Source: Allomuricauda sp. TY007 (GTDB lineage: Bacteria; Bacteroidota; Bacteroidia; Flavobacteriales; Flavobacteriaceae). From it: DNA of 64,000 nucleotides. This document shows positions 44,987-53,832 of this stretch, piece after piece. The number at the start of each line of letters is the position of its first letter. Positions within the stretch are counted from its first letter, which is position 1. The notes beneath the pieces are model-generated. The model saw nothing but the letters and a program-made list of their open reading frames with translations, was not told where the DNA came from and did no database searches. Where the stretch lies: positions 124,001 through 188,000 of the forward strand of contig NZ_WUEG01000001.1 of NCBI RefSeq assembly GCF_010468565.1. The letters run 5' to 3'. A program made the position numbers and the translations under genes.

Positions 44987-45490
44987 ATGTCATCCTCTCA
45001 AGAGTATTGGCTAAGTGGTCCCATACATGATGTGCCCGCACTGTTGCAACCTGCCGCACATGCACTGTTGCAATCGGTACGTGAGGTAAAGCAGTATTTA
45101 TCCGATTTTCCCGAAGATAAACTTTGGGAAAAACCATTTGGCAGGGCTTCGGTCGGGTTTCACCTAAAACATTTGACAGGCGTGTTAGATCGATTAATGA
45201 CCTACGCAAAAGAAGAAACCTTGACAGATGCACAATTCCAATACTTAAAAAATGAAGGGAATGGAGAAAATGCTCCAACATCGCAGCGATTAATAGCTGA
45301 TTTTGAGACAAAGGTGGGCCAAGCTTTGGACTATTTTAAAACTATCCCCGAAACGACGCTTACAAACAAGCGCTTTGTGGGAAGAAAGAAGCTCCCCACT
45401 ACCGTAATAGGATTGCTTTTTCATGCGGCCGAACACAGCCAACGCCATGTGGGACAATTGCTGGTTACGGTGAGCGCTTTAAAAGATTAA
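44987..45490 (+). CDS. DinB-family metal-dependent protein
   Basis: A 167-aa four-helix bundle of the DinB/YfiT type. The expected three-His metal site appears as His56 or His58 in FHLKHLTG and two His in LFHAAEHSQRHVGQLL near the C-terminus. Such enzymes are often thiol-dependent transferases; the substrate is unknown. It follows the oxidoreductase gene by 15 bases and may be co-transcribed, though a functional link is not obvious. Confidence 0.85.
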   Translation: MSSSQEYWLSGPIHDVPALLQPAAHALLQSVREVKQYLSDFPEDKLWEKPFGRASVGFHLKHLTGVLDRLMTYAKEETLTDAQFQYLKNEGNGENAPTSQRLIADFETKVGQALDYFKTIPETTLTNKRFVGRKKLPTTVIGLLFHAAEHSQRHVGQLLVTVSALKD

Positions 45491-45500
45491 TTGGTCAGTT

Positions 45501-46628
45501 ATGAATAAACGAAATCCCAGCTTTTGTTTTTTATTTTTCATATTCCCGTTGTTGATGCTATCACAAAACCGTCTTCGGGACCATGGGGTCGAGATTGGTG
45601 TCCTAAAACCGGGAGCCTTGAATGCCATCACCGATGTGCCTGGTGTGCAAGTAGGTCATTCCACACTAATTGAGGGGGATAACATTAGAACAGGAGTCAC
45701 TGCCATTCTTCCTCATTCCAAAAACATTTTCCAGGAAAAAGTGCCCGCTGCTATTTATGTGGGCAATGGTTTTGGCAAACTCGCTGGTTACACCCAAGTA
45801 AAGGAACTAGGGAATTTGGAAACGCCCATCATCTTGACCAACACCTTAAGTGTTCCCACAGCAATGAATGCCGTTATTGGCTACACGCTCAATCAACCTG
45901 AAAACGATGATGTCCGTTCCGTAAATGCCGTGGTCGGTGAAACCAACGATGGTTATCTCAACGACATCCGTGGACGACATGTAACTGAGGAACATGTGCT
46001 TGAAGCCATTGAAAATGCAAAGTCTGGTCCCGTTACCGAAGGTAATATTGGAGCGGGTACTGGAACCATCTGTTTTGGGTTTAAAGGTGGGATTGGAACA
46101 TCATCCAGAGTGTTGCCCAAAAAATTGGGCGGCTATACCGTGGGCGTTTTGGTGCAGTCCAATTTTGGAGGTGTTTTGCAGATTGCAGGCGTAGAGGTGG
46201 ACAAGCAACTCGACCGCTATTCGGACGCTCTCAAATATTCTGCGGATGGTTCCTGCATGATGGTCGTGCTCACCGATGCTCCATTGGATTCCAGAAACTT
46301 GGAACGCTTGGCCAAAAGAGCGATGCTGGGTCTTTCACGAACGGGGGGTATTGCCAGCAATGGCAGTGGTGATTATGTAATCGCCGTTTCCACAGCAGAA
46401 GCGTGCCGAATTCCATACCAAAGTGAAAGTACAGCACAAACCACGACAACTTTACGAAATGAAGCCATGACACCTTTGTTCCTTGCTACCATTGAAGCGA
46501 CCGAGGAAGCCATCTTGAATTCCCTTTTTGCCGGGGAGACGATGATTGGACGGGATGGACACAAAATCGAGGCCATTCCAAAGGAACAAGTATTAAAAAT
46601 GTTGAAGGCAGCAGGAAAACAAAATTAA
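45501..46628 (+). CDS. P1 family peptidase (DmpA-type, S58), exported
   Basis: A 375-aa aminopeptidase-like protein of the self-processing DmpA family, with an N-terminal signal peptide (FCFLFFIFPLLMLSQ). Family motifs include NAITDVPGVQVGHSTLIEG near residues 38-56, NTLSVPTAMNAV, and the GNIGAGTGTICFGFKGGIGT segment, with the C-terminal GGIASNGSGDYVIA. Its exported position suggests peptide degradation in the periplasm. It lies 10 bases after the DinB gene and 11 before a small NTF2-like gene. Confidence 0.88.
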   Translation: MNKRNPSFCFLFFIFPLLMLSQNRLRDHGVEIGVLKPGALNAITDVPGVQVGHSTLIEGDNIRTGVTAILPHSKNIFQEKVPAAIYVGNGFGKLAGYTQVKELGNLETPIILTNTLSVPTAMNAVIGYTLNQPENDDVRSVNAVVGETNDGYLNDIRGRHVTEEHVLEAIENAKSGPVTEGNIGAGTGTICFGFKGGIGTSSRVLPKKLGGYTVGVLVQSNFGGVLQIAGVEVDKQLDRYSDALKYSADGSCMMVVLTDAPLDSRNLERLAKRAMLGLSRTGGIASNGSGDYVIAVSTAEACRIPYQSESTAQTTTTLRNEAMTPLFLATIEATEEAILNSLFAGETMIGRDGHKIEAIPKEQVLKMLKAAGKQN

Positions 46629-46639
46629 ATTCCACCCTT

Positions 46640-47080
46640 ATGAAAAAACTATCCTTCCTTGTATTTTTCTTGTCAATTGTGTGTTTTTCACAGTCTTCTC
46701 AAGAAACTGCGGATAAAACCGCCATTCTCAACGTATTGTCCACCCAACAAGCAGCTTGGAACAATTACGACATCGAGGAGTTCATGGAAACTTACTGGAA
46801 ATCGGATGAACTTACCTTCTACGGCAGTTCGGGAGTGGTAAAGGGATGGCAAAGCACGATGGACCGCTATAAAAAAAGCTATCCCTCCAAGGACCATTTT
46901 GGTAAATTGGAATTGGTGTCCAACGATATTTCCAAAATCAATGATGATGCCTATACAGTGATGGGCAAATACCATTTGACCCGACCCGTGGGCAATTTGC
47001 AAGGTATTTTTATGTTGGTTCTCAAAAGAATTGACGGGGAATGGAAGATTATTGCGGACACTTCGTGCAAGGTGGAATAG
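46640..47080 (+). CDS. Exported NTF2/SnoaL-like protein (DUF4440-type)
   Basis: A 146-aa protein with a signal peptide (KLSFLVFFLSIVCFSQS). It has the cone-shaped NTF2-like fold pattern: helix VLSTQQAAWNNYDIEEFMETY, strand DELTFYGSSGVVKGW, and a C-terminal pair YHLTRP and DGEWKIIADTS. Such small domains serve as enzymes or binding proteins; no catalytic residue can be named. It follows the P1 peptidase gene by 11 bases, probably in one operon. Confidence 0.8.
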   Translation: MKKLSFLVFFLSIVCFSQSSQETADKTAILNVLSTQQAAWNNYDIEEFMETYWKSDELTFYGSSGVVKGWQSTMDRYKKSYPSKDHFGKLELVSNDISKINDDAYTVMGKYHLTRPVGNLQGIFMLVLKRIDGEWKIIADTSCKVE

Positions 47081-47149
47081 CCAAAAATTAAATTTCCGTG
47101 CTTTCGACCTTTTTTATACATTGGTAAGCGTAAATCAAAAAACACTACC

Positions 47150-48289
47150 ATGGATATTTTTGGAAAGATCAAAGAAAAACTTAGCAACGAGTTTATCGAC
47201 ATTGTCGAATGGCTCGACTACACCGACGATACCATTGCATATCGGTTTGAGCGCTATCAAAATGAAATAAAAAACGGTGCCAAACTTATTGTTCGCGAAG
47301 GGCAGACCGCCGTTTTTATCAATGAAGGGCAGTTGGCCGATGTATTCGGACCGGGCACTTACGACCTTACCACACAAAACCTGCCTATTTTAGCCACCTT
47401 GAAGGGTTGGAAATATGGCTTCAACTCTCCTTTTAAGGCCGAAGTGTATTTTGTGAACACCCATTTGTTCACCGATGAAAAATGGGGCACCAAAAGCCCT
47501 ATCACCTTAAGTGATGACCGCTTTGGTTTGGTAGAGATAAGAGCTTTCGGAACGTATGCCTTTAAAATTTCCGATGCAGGAAAGTTCATCAAGGATATCG
47601 TAGGTACGGACAGCAATTTCACCAATTTTGAAATCAATGAGCACTTAAAAAGTTTGATTGCCACTCGATTTACGAATACCGTTGGACAAGCCAATCTCCC
47701 AATTGAGCTCTATGCCGCCAACACTACCGAACTTTCGGACACCTGTCGGGAAGTAATGGCCCCCGAGTTTGAGAGTGTGGGTATTTCCTTGGAAAAATTC
47801 TATATCGAGAATGTTTCCATGCCCGAAGACCTTAAAAAAGAAATCTTCGAATACAGCCGAATCGACAAACTGGACCTGGACAAATTGACCAAGTTCAAAA
47901 CGGCCAAAGCCATTGAGGCCGCTGCACAAAACGAAGGTGGTACTGCTGGTGCCGGCATGGGCATGGGCATGGGCTTTGCACTGGCCCAACAAATGGGCGG
48001 CATGATGGGCGGAAACACCCAAAGTGCACCACAGCAAGCTGCGCAACCTTCGGCTGGAGCCGTTCCTCCACCACTGCCTGCACAAACCATGTACCATTAT
48101 GCAACGAACGGAACCCAACACGGCCCAGTGACCTTTGAGCAAATGCGTTCCCTATTCGCCTCACGAACCATTAACCGTGACAGTTTGATATGGAAACAAG
48201 GTATGACTGCTTGGACCGCATTGAAAGAGGTAGAGGAATTGAAATCGTTCTTGGGAGGCAATACGCCTCCGCCTTTGCCAACCGAGTAA
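47150..48289 (+). CDS. SPFH-domain protein with C-terminal GYF_2 (DUF4339) domain
   Basis: A 379-aa cytoplasmic protein. Residues 1-245 form an SPFH/virion-core-like domain (VREGQTAVFINEGQLADVFG, RFGLVEIRAFGTYAF, YIENVSMPEDLKKEI) of the group that includes Bacillus YdjI, which anchors PspA. A Gly/Met/Gln/Pro-rich linker follows (about 262-315). A GYF_2 domain (YHYATNGTQHGPVTFEQMRS, WKQGMTAWTALKEVEEL) is at the C-terminus. Many homologues end in zinc ribbons; here GYF_2 takes that place, suggesting binding to Pro-rich peptides. It ends in a Pro-rich tail (NTPPPLPTE). Role in membrane stress is inference. Confidence 0.85.
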   Translation: MDIFGKIKEKLSNEFIDIVEWLDYTDDTIAYRFERYQNEIKNGAKLIVREGQTAVFINEGQLADVFGPGTYDLTTQNLPILATLKGWKYGFNSPFKAEVYFVNTHLFTDEKWGTKSPITLSDDRFGLVEIRAFGTYAFKISDAGKFIKDIVGTDSNFTNFEINEHLKSLIATRFTNTVGQANLPIELYAANTTELSDTCREVMAPEFESVGISLEKFYIENVSMPEDLKKEIFEYSRIDKLDLDKLTKFKTAKAIEAAAQNEGGTAGAGMGMGMGFALAQQMGGMMGGNTQSAPQQAAQPSAGAVPPPLPAQTMYHYATNGTQHGPVTFEQMRSLFASRTINRDSLIWKQGMTAWTALKEVEELKSFLGGNTPPPLPTE

Positions 48290-48376
48290 TACATTTGTTG
48301 TCATTTATGTAAAGGAACTTGTGACCGAGAAATCTAATCGGAATGATTAATTTTTGAGATTTTCCATATTGACCGA

Positions 48377-49483
48377 TCATATCGCCTCGAACATTTTACC
48401 GGGCAATGGTCGGATCACGCCTTTCAATTCCATGTTCAATAAAATGGACGAAACCTTAAAAATTGGCAAATTGCACTCTAAAGCCACGGTGTCCAGCAGT
48501 TGTTTTCCGTTCAATTGCAAGTACGAGTAGATTGACTGTTCTGTTTCGTCCAACTCGACGAACAGCTGCCTTTGCACCGTTTTTTCCTGCTTTTTCTCCT
48601 CAATTTCCCACCCCAAAAGGTAAACCAGCTCGGCAGCAGAGGTTAATAAATGCGCTTTTTGGTATTTAATGAGGTCGTTACAGCCCTTGCTCCATTTATC
48701 AGTCGCTCTTCCGGGAACGGCAAACACCTCTCTATGATAGCCGTGGGCCAAATCAGCCGTGACCAAACTACCTCCTTTTTCGGCAGACTCGATTACGATG
48801 GTCGCTTCGCTTATCCCAGCGATAATTCGGTTTCGTTTTAGGAAATTCTCCCGATTGGGTTGACTGCTGCTCCAGAACTCGGTCATAAAACCACCATTTT
48901 GCTCCATCTTGGATTGGTATTTGGCATGCACCTTCGGGTAAATTTGATTGAGACCGTGCGCCATGCAGGCAATGGTCTGCAACCCATGATCCATTGCTGC
49001 TTTTTGAACGGCGATGTCAACGCCATAGGCCAAACCACTTACGATAATCGGGTCCAAAGGTGCCAATTCTTCAATAAATTGCTGGCAAAACGAAGTTCCG
49101 TAGTTGGTTACATTCCTAGTACCTACGACACTGATGATTTTTTGGTCATTCAAATTAATATTACCTCGTTGAAACAACAAAATGGGGCCATCCACGCAAT
49201 GCTTCAAACGGGTAGGATAATCATCATCCATAAAATAGGAGATAGAGATGTCTTCTTTGGACAAAAATTCGAACTCCTTTTGGGCTTCTTCCAAATGGAT
49301 GGTATCAAACAAACCTTTCAAGGTCATCTTGCCAATGCCGTCAATTTTTAAAAGATGGTGCAATTTGTCCTCGAAAATGGCGGATGGACTTCCGCAATGG
49401 GCAATTAATTTTTTTGCCGTAACATCCCCGATATTGGGAATATTTTGCAGCCGCAAAGCCGCAATAATTTCAGGTTCAGTCAT
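48377..49483 (-). CDS. dprA: DNA-processing protein DprA
   Basis: A 368-aa DprA, which loads RecA on incoming single-stranded DNA during transformation. The N-terminal SAM-like region (ALRLQNIPNIGDVTAKKLI) is followed by the Rossmann domain. Its motifs include VVGTRNVTNYG, VSGLAYGVDIAVQKAAM, FLKRNRIIAGIS and KGGSLVTADLA, and a C-terminal winged helix (about 300-368) completes it. Length and order are normal. It is divergent from the HU-SPOR gene. Confidence 0.93.
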   Translation of the reverse strand: MTEPEIIAALRLQNIPNIGDVTAKKLIAHCGSPSAIFEDKLHHLLKIDGIGKMTLKGLFDTIHLEEAQKEFEFLSKEDISISYFMDDDYPTRLKHCVDGPILLFQRGNINLNDQKIISVVGTRNVTNYGTSFCQQFIEELAPLDPIIVSGLAYGVDIAVQKAAMDHGLQTIACMAHGLNQIYPKVHAKYQSKMEQNGGFMTEFWSSSQPNRENFLKRNRIIAGISEATIVIESAEKGGSLVTADLAHGYHREVFAVPGRATDKWSKGCNDLIKYQKAHLLTSAAELVYLLGWEIEEKKQEKTVQRQLFVELDETEQSIYSYLQLNGKQLLDTVALECNLPIFKVSSILLNMELKGVIRPLPGKMFEAI

Positions 49484-49588
49484 TTGATTTGGGTGTCAAA
49501 GTTGTTCACAAAATACAGATTTTGATATGTTAATAAAAAGTTATCCGGCTTATTTTGTGCTGTTGCTTTTTTTCCAATATTTGTGCTT

Positions 49589-50533
49589 ATGCGGATTGAT
49601 TCATACATAGAAAAACTCTTGTTCGATTACAATTGTGTTGTGGTACCTGGTTTTGGGGCATTTTTGGCCCATGGTAAATCCGCAGAAATTGATTTGGCAA
49701 GCAATACTTTAGTGCCACCAAGCAAGACCATTTCCTTTAACGCCCAGCTTTCCAAGAATGATGGTTTGTTGGTTTCCCATATTTCCAAAGAAAAGAATTT
49801 GGGGTATGAGGAAATGCTTAAAGAAGTGGAAAACATTGCCCAAGATTGGAACAATAAGCTGGCCCAAGGGGAGAGCATTGAGCTTTTTGGCATTGGGAAA
49901 TTGTGGCACAACCGCGAACAGAGAATACAGTTCCAACCCGAAGAAAAAATCAATTTTTTAACATCTTCCTTTGGTTTATCAACATTTGCTGCAACACCTA
50001 TTCAGCGCGAGGTCATCAAAGAAGAGGTAGAAGAATTGGAAGAACGCATTCCGTTTATCATTACGCCAGAGAAAAGAGAGCAAACTTCTTTTAGACCTTG
50101 GTTAAAATATGCTGCCGTGATTTTATTGGCGGTTTCCTTGGGAGTTACCTCGTACCGAACTTACGGTGACCTTCAGCAAAAGGAAGTGGCCGCACAGCAA
50201 GATGCACAACAGGAAGTGTCACGCTTAATTCAGGAAGCTACTTTTTTTGAAAGTGCTCCATTGGAACTTCCTGCCATCAACATTAAAGTGACCAAAAAGA
50301 AACTCGGCAAACACCATGTAATTGCCGGGGCTTTCCGTGAAGAGAAAAATGCTGATAAAAAGGTTGACCAACTCAAAGAAAAGGGATACAACGCTTTTTA
50401 TTTGGGCGAAAACAAATATGGGCTTCATCAAGTGGCCTACGATAGTTTTGATGATCCCAAGGAGGCACTTGCCTTTTTAAGAAAGGTAAAAGCCGAGGAT
50501 TCAAGGGATGCTTGGATGCTTTCCGAGAAATAA
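49589..50533 (+). CDS. HU-like (CCDC81-type) and SPOR-domain membrane protein
   Basis: A 314-aa protein. The N-terminal half has an HU/CCDC81-like pair of small domains (MRIDSYIEKLLFDYNCVVVP, GFGAFLA, then IELFGIGKLWHNRE). One membrane helix follows (AAVILLAVSLGVTSY, about 174-188). The C-terminal SPOR domain (HHVIAGAFREEKNADKKVDQ, AFYLGENKYGLHQVAYDSF) should bind denuded peptidoglycan at the septum. The layout suggests a link between the cytoplasm and the division-site wall. The ATG at 49589 was chosen over a GTG two codons earlier. It is common in Bacteroidota; function unproven. Confidence 0.83.
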   Translation: MRIDSYIEKLLFDYNCVVVPGFGAFLAHGKSAEIDLASNTLVPPSKTISFNAQLSKNDGLLVSHISKEKNLGYEEMLKEVENIAQDWNNKLAQGESIELFGIGKLWHNREQRIQFQPEEKINFLTSSFGLSTFAATPIQREVIKEEVEELEERIPFIITPEKREQTSFRPWLKYAAVILLAVSLGVTSYRTYGDLQQKEVAAQQDAQQEVSRLIQEATFFESAPLELPAINIKVTKKKLGKHHVIAGAFREEKNADKKVDQLKEKGYNAFYLGENKYGLHQVAYDSFDDPKEALAFLRKVKAEDSRDAWMLSEK

Positions 50534-50568
50534 TCTCGCTTTCCTTTAAAAACCATTCCACACTTCAA

Positions 50569-50576
50569 TATCTTTG
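50569..50576 (+). promoter_or_regulatory. -7 element of the thioesterase gene
   Basis: TATCTTTG fits TAnnTTTG, ends 16 bases before the ATG, and has the same TATCTTTGC form as the trhO promoter. No spaced TTG was found. Confidence 0.5.
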
Positions 50577-50592
50577 CGCAAAATTTTAAGGT

Positions 50593-51105
50593 ATGCGCGC
50601 TAAAACTCCCAGTGAATCCCGCACGGTGATGACCGATTTGGTATTGCCCAGTGAAACCAACCCCCTCAACAATCTTTTTGGTGGGGAACTCTTGGCCCGT
50701 ATGGACCGGGCTGCCAGTATTTCGGCCCGTAGGCACAGTCGACGTATTACCGTGACCGCTTCTGTAAACCACGTCGCCTTTAACAGAGCTGTACCTCTCG
50801 GGAGCGTGGTAACCGTGGAAGCATCAGTTTCCAGGGCATTTAAAACATCCATGGAGATTTTTATAGATGTTTGGATCGAAGATCGCTTTACCCGCGAACG
50901 CACCAAGGCCAACGAGGCCATTTACACCTTTGTAGCCGTGGATGATACGGGGAAACCTACCGAAGTCCCACCATTGGAGCCTGAAACCGACTTGGAAAAG
51001 GAACGCTATGCCGCCGCACTACGCCGTAAGCAATTGAGCTTGGTACTTGCCGGCAAAATGAAGCCATCTGATGCTACGGAGCTCAAGGCGCTGTTTACTA
51101 CTTAA
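50593..51105 (+). CDS. Acyl-CoA thioesterase, hotdog fold (YciA/BACH-like)
   Basis: A 170-aa acyl-CoA thioesterase. The hotdog core begins VLPSETNPLNNLFGGELLARMDRAA, where the Asn and Asp are the expected catalytic/structural residues of the YciA group. VNHVAFNRAVPLGSVVTVEA and the strand IFIDVWIED follow. Such enzymes hydrolyse free acyl-CoA in the cytoplasm. It has its own promoter element and a short leader. Confidence 0.88.
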   Translation: MRAKTPSESRTVMTDLVLPSETNPLNNLFGGELLARMDRAASISARRHSRRITVTASVNHVAFNRAVPLGSVVTVEASVSRAFKTSMEIFIDVWIEDRFTRERTKANEAIYTFVAVDDTGKPTEVPPLEPETDLEKERYAAALRRKQLSLVLAGKMKPSDATELKALFTT

Positions 51106-51152
51106 GGGCCTGCCATTGTGCAATCAACATGATAGCTGTTGAATGAAAGTTG

Positions 51153-51160
51153 TATCTTTA
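51153..51160 (+). promoter_or_regulatory. -7-like element of the toxin-antitoxin pair
   Basis: TATCTTTA differs from TAnnTTTG at the last base and ends 21 bases before the antitoxin start. Confidence 0.3.
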
Positions 51161-51181
51161 CTATAACAAACACAGAATAGT

Positions 51182-51415
51182 ATGGCAACCTTGGATTTAA
51201 GACAAAGTGTACTGGAATACGTCAAGAAGGCCGACCACAGGTTCTTGAGACTCGTCAAGGCCATGGCCGACAATTACAATGACGACGATGACGAACGTAT
51301 CAGTTTGGAACAGTACAACAAGGAATTGGATGAGTCCATTGCCCAAATAGAAAATGGGGAGTTATACTCTCATGAGCAAGTTGGTGAGCACATCAAAAAA
51401 TGGGCAGAAAAATAA
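51182..51415 (+). CDS. Probable antitoxin of a RelE/ParE-type pair
   Basis: A 77-aa acidic protein (long DDDD run near residue 38). The N-terminus MATLDLRQSVLEYVKKAD is helix-forming; the C-terminus (LDESIAQIENGELYSHEQVG) resembles the toxin-binding tails of flavobacterial antitoxins. It overlaps the toxin gene by 16 bases, the usual antitoxin-first order with translational coupling. No clear DNA-binding domain is visible, so autoregulation is uncertain. Confidence 0.75.
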   Translation: MATLDLRQSVLEYVKKADHRFLRLVKAMADNYNDDDDERISLEQYNKELDESIAQIENGELYSHEQVGEHIKKWAEK

Positions 51416-51702
51416 TTTGGACACATTGGGCCGAAGCAGACTTGAACCAGGCCTTTTTATATCTACTAGAAGAGTCAAAGTCTATTGAAACAACCACAAG
51501 GGTCATTACAGAAATCCATAATTCCGTCAACATTTTGGCAACAGACCCTGAAATCTACAAACTTGATACACTAAAGAGGGGGAATAAAGGAAATGTCAGA
51601 GTCTATGAAAAGTTCTCTTATCGGATATCCTATCTTGTTGAGGAAAATGCTGTCTATATTTTGAGGGTCAGGTATGCTAGAAAAGAGCCTTTGGAATACT
51701 GA
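51400..51702 (+). CDS. RelE/ParE-family toxin
   Basis: A 100-aa protein with the ParE/RelE fold pattern: IIWTHWAEADLNQAFLYLLE at the start, then NILATDPEIYKLD, and the strands VRVYEKFSYRISYLV and AVYILRVRYARKEPLEY at the end. The final basic/aromatic strand is typical of plasmid-stabilisation toxins acting on ribosome-bound mRNA (RelE) or gyrase (ParE); which one cannot be told. It is coupled to the antitoxin gene upstream. Confidence 0.85.
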   Translation: MGRKIIWTHWAEADLNQAFLYLLEESKSIETTTRVITEIHNSVNILATDPEIYKLDTLKRGNKGNVRVYEKFSYRISYLVEENAVYILRVRYARKEPLEY

Positions 51703-51763
51703 TTTGGATAAATCACCATGGTAAAAAACCAAGACACCTCATTAAGCAACTGTTTGGGAAAAA

Positions 51764-52600
51764 TCAAAAAGCAAAATTATCAGGGTCTGGGCCAAAACGT
51801 TTGCCTTTTTCCAGTCCATCGAGCAGTTTTACGTCTTCTTCCGATAATTTAAAATCGAAGAGGTCTGCGTTTGCAATGATTCGCTCTTTTTTGGATGATT
51901 TTGGGATGGTGACCACCCCTTTTTGAAGGTCCCATCGCAAAACGATCTGTGCAATGGTCTTGTTGTATTTGGAGGCCAAATCCTTCATGATATCCAGGTC
52001 AAAGATATTGCCCTGCATCAATGGGGACCATGCTTCGTATTGAATGCCTTTGGAGTTGCAAAAATCAATCAAATCCTGTTGCACCAAATAGGGATGAAAC
52101 TCCATTTGGTTTACCATCGGTACAATCTCTGCCGAGGTCAATAAATCTTCCAAATGATGTCGCAAAAAGTTGCTCACTCCAATGGCTCGGACCCTTTTTT
52201 CTTTGTATAATTTTTCAAGCGCCTTCCAAGTTTCCTTTGAAATTTCGCCTTTTGGCCAATGCACGAGGTACAGATCAAGATAATCGGTTCCCAAACGGCC
52301 CAAACTAGTATCAAAAGCTTTAAGCGTGGCATCGTAGCCCTGGTCGGTATTCCAGACCTTACTTGTTAAAAATACGTCTTTTCGGTCCACATCGCTTTCG
52401 TGAATTCCTGTGCCAACGCCCTCTTCATTATGGTAAATGGCCGCAGTATCAATGTGGCGATAACCATGGTTCAATGCAGTTTTTACCGCGTTGATCACTT
52501 CGCTTCCATCTTCGGATTGATATACCCCCAGTCCAAAATAGGGCATCCGGACCCCATTATGCAGTTCAAAGGCGCCTTGTACATCTGTTATTTTCTTCAT
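51764..52600 (-). CDS. Aldo/keto reductase
   Basis: A 278-aa NADPH-dependent reductase of the AKR5 type. The catalytic tetrad is visible: Asp and Tyr in HIDTAAIYHNEEGVG, Lys in LTSKVW and His in LVHWPKG. NADPH-binding RIIANADLFDF is near the C-terminus. It is typical of enzymes reducing small aldehydes, methylglyoxal or 2,5-diketo-gluconate. It starts four bases after the envC-like stop region, on the same strand. Confidence 0.92.
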   Translation of the reverse strand: MKKITDVQGAFELHNGVRMPYFGLGVYQSEDGSEVINAVKTALNHGYRHIDTAAIYHNEEGVGTGIHESDVDRKDVFLTSKVWNTDQGYDATLKAFDTSLGRLGTDYLDLYLVHWPKGEISKETWKALEKLYKEKRVRAIGVSNFLRHHLEDLLTSAEIVPMVNQMEFHPYLVQQDLIDFCNSKGIQYEAWSPLMQGNIFDLDIMKDLASKYNKTIAQIVLRWDLQKGVVTIPKSSKKERIIANADLFDFKLSEEDVKLLDGLEKGKRFGPDPDNFAF

Positions 52601-52604
52601 AGTG

Positions 52605-53831
52605 TTAGAGTTGATAGATCCAATCTTCGGGATTCAATCGATTGGAGTCCTTATAAAGGTAAAACTTCAATTTGGTGCTGCCGTCCAACCGATTGGTATT
52701 TATTTCGCCCAACACCTCTTTGGCGGCTACTTTATCCCCCTTTTTCACGTACAGATTGGAAAGGTTATAGTACGTGCTTATGTAGTTTCCGTGTTTTATT
52801 TGCACCCCTTTGTTTCCACCTGGAACCGATAAAATTGCAATGACTTCACCTTCAAAGATGGCTCTTGCTTTGCTTCCTGCATCGGTAGTAATGGTGACGC
52901 CGTTGTTTCGATGCTTAATGCCTGGGTACAATTTATCCGCATACACTCCATACCCCTGGCTTTTGATTCCCTTTTCCACGGGCCAAATTAACCTCCCTTT
53001 ATTAGAAGAGAAATTATCGGCCAGCAATTTAGCTTCGGGTGTCAAGGCAAAAGTTGCGTTACTAGTCGATTTCCCTGAACTTTTGTTGGAACTTGCGATA
53101 GCGCTTTTAATCATTCTTTCTATCTCACGATCAATTTTGCGGGCTTCTTTTTGCTTTTTGGCAATTGCGGCGGTGTATTTGGCCTCGTTCTGTTTTATAC
53201 TTGTTAGAAGGCTTCTTTGGGATTCAATTTCCTTGGATAGTTCCGCTTTAGCTTTTTGATTTTCGGCAATGAGTTGGTCCTTTTCTTTTCGCTGTCGAAC
53301 CAAATCCTGATTTAAAGTCTTTAGCTCTTCGGTTTTTTTAACGATGCCCTCGCCCTGCTTTTTCCGATGCTTTGCATATTGTTGCATATACTGAAGCCGT
53401 TTGAAGGCTTGGTAAAAATTTTCAGCAGAAAGCAAGAACATCAATCTGTTGCTTTGCGATTTGTTCTGATAGGTTTTTCGGATGAGTTCTGCATAATCAT
53501 CTTTTAGGGTCTCTAAATCCTCCCGAAGTTTACTTATGTTTCTGATGTTGACGTTGATCTGTCTGTTTAGCAAATTCGACTGCTGATTGGTGACCCGAAT
53601 AAGTTCTTGTCGGACGTTTATCTTGTTGTCCAGAGCCTCCATTTGGTCCAAAACGGTACCCTTTTCCTTACGTTCGGCGAAGAGCAATCTGTTGATCTCC
53701 TTGATTTCTTCCTGTAAACGTTCTCTTTTCGCCTCGAGCACCTTTTGTTCACTCGTTTGAGCATAGGAACCCAGTGAAACAAAAAATATAACTATCAAAT
53801 AACAAGCATTATATGAAATTTTACCTTTCAT
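52605..53831 (-). CDS. envC: EnvC-like murein hydrolase activator with degenerate LytM domain
   Basis: A 408-aa protein with signal peptide (YNACYLIVIFFVSLGSYAQ). A long coiled coil (about residues 27-250, many Glu/Lys/Gln heptads) is followed by a C-terminal M23/LytM-like domain. The metal-site motifs are altered: KHRNNGVTI replaces HxxGxDI, YYNL replaces YxHL, and KLKFYLYKD replaces LHFE. It is therefore most likely catalytically dead and works as an EnvC/NlpD-type amidase activator. It overlaps in operon order with DUF4292 and TPR genes. Confidence 0.85.
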   Translation of the reverse strand: MKGKISYNACYLIVIFFVSLGSYAQTSEQKVLEAKRERLQEEIKEINRLLFAERKEKGTVLDQMEALDNKINVRQELIRVTNQQSNLLNRQINVNIRNISKLREDLETLKDDYAELIRKTYQNKSQSNRLMFLLSAENFYQAFKRLQYMQQYAKHRKKQGEGIVKKTEELKTLNQDLVRQRKEKDQLIAENQKAKAELSKEIESQRSLLTSIKQNEAKYTAAIAKKQKEARKIDREIERMIKSAIASSNKSSGKSTSNATFALTPEAKLLADNFSSNKGRLIWPVEKGIKSQGYGVYADKLYPGIKHRNNGVTITTDAGSKARAIFEGEVIAILSVPGGNKGVQIKHGNYISTYYNLSNLYVKKGDKVAAKEVLGEINTNRLDGSTKLKFYLYKDSNRLNPEDWIYQL

Positions 53832-53832
53832 A

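Noticed and set aside
51182..51702. Type of toxin (RelE versus ParE) as a firm call
   Set aside because: The fold is clear, but the residues that separate the two groups cannot be judged from this sequence alone.
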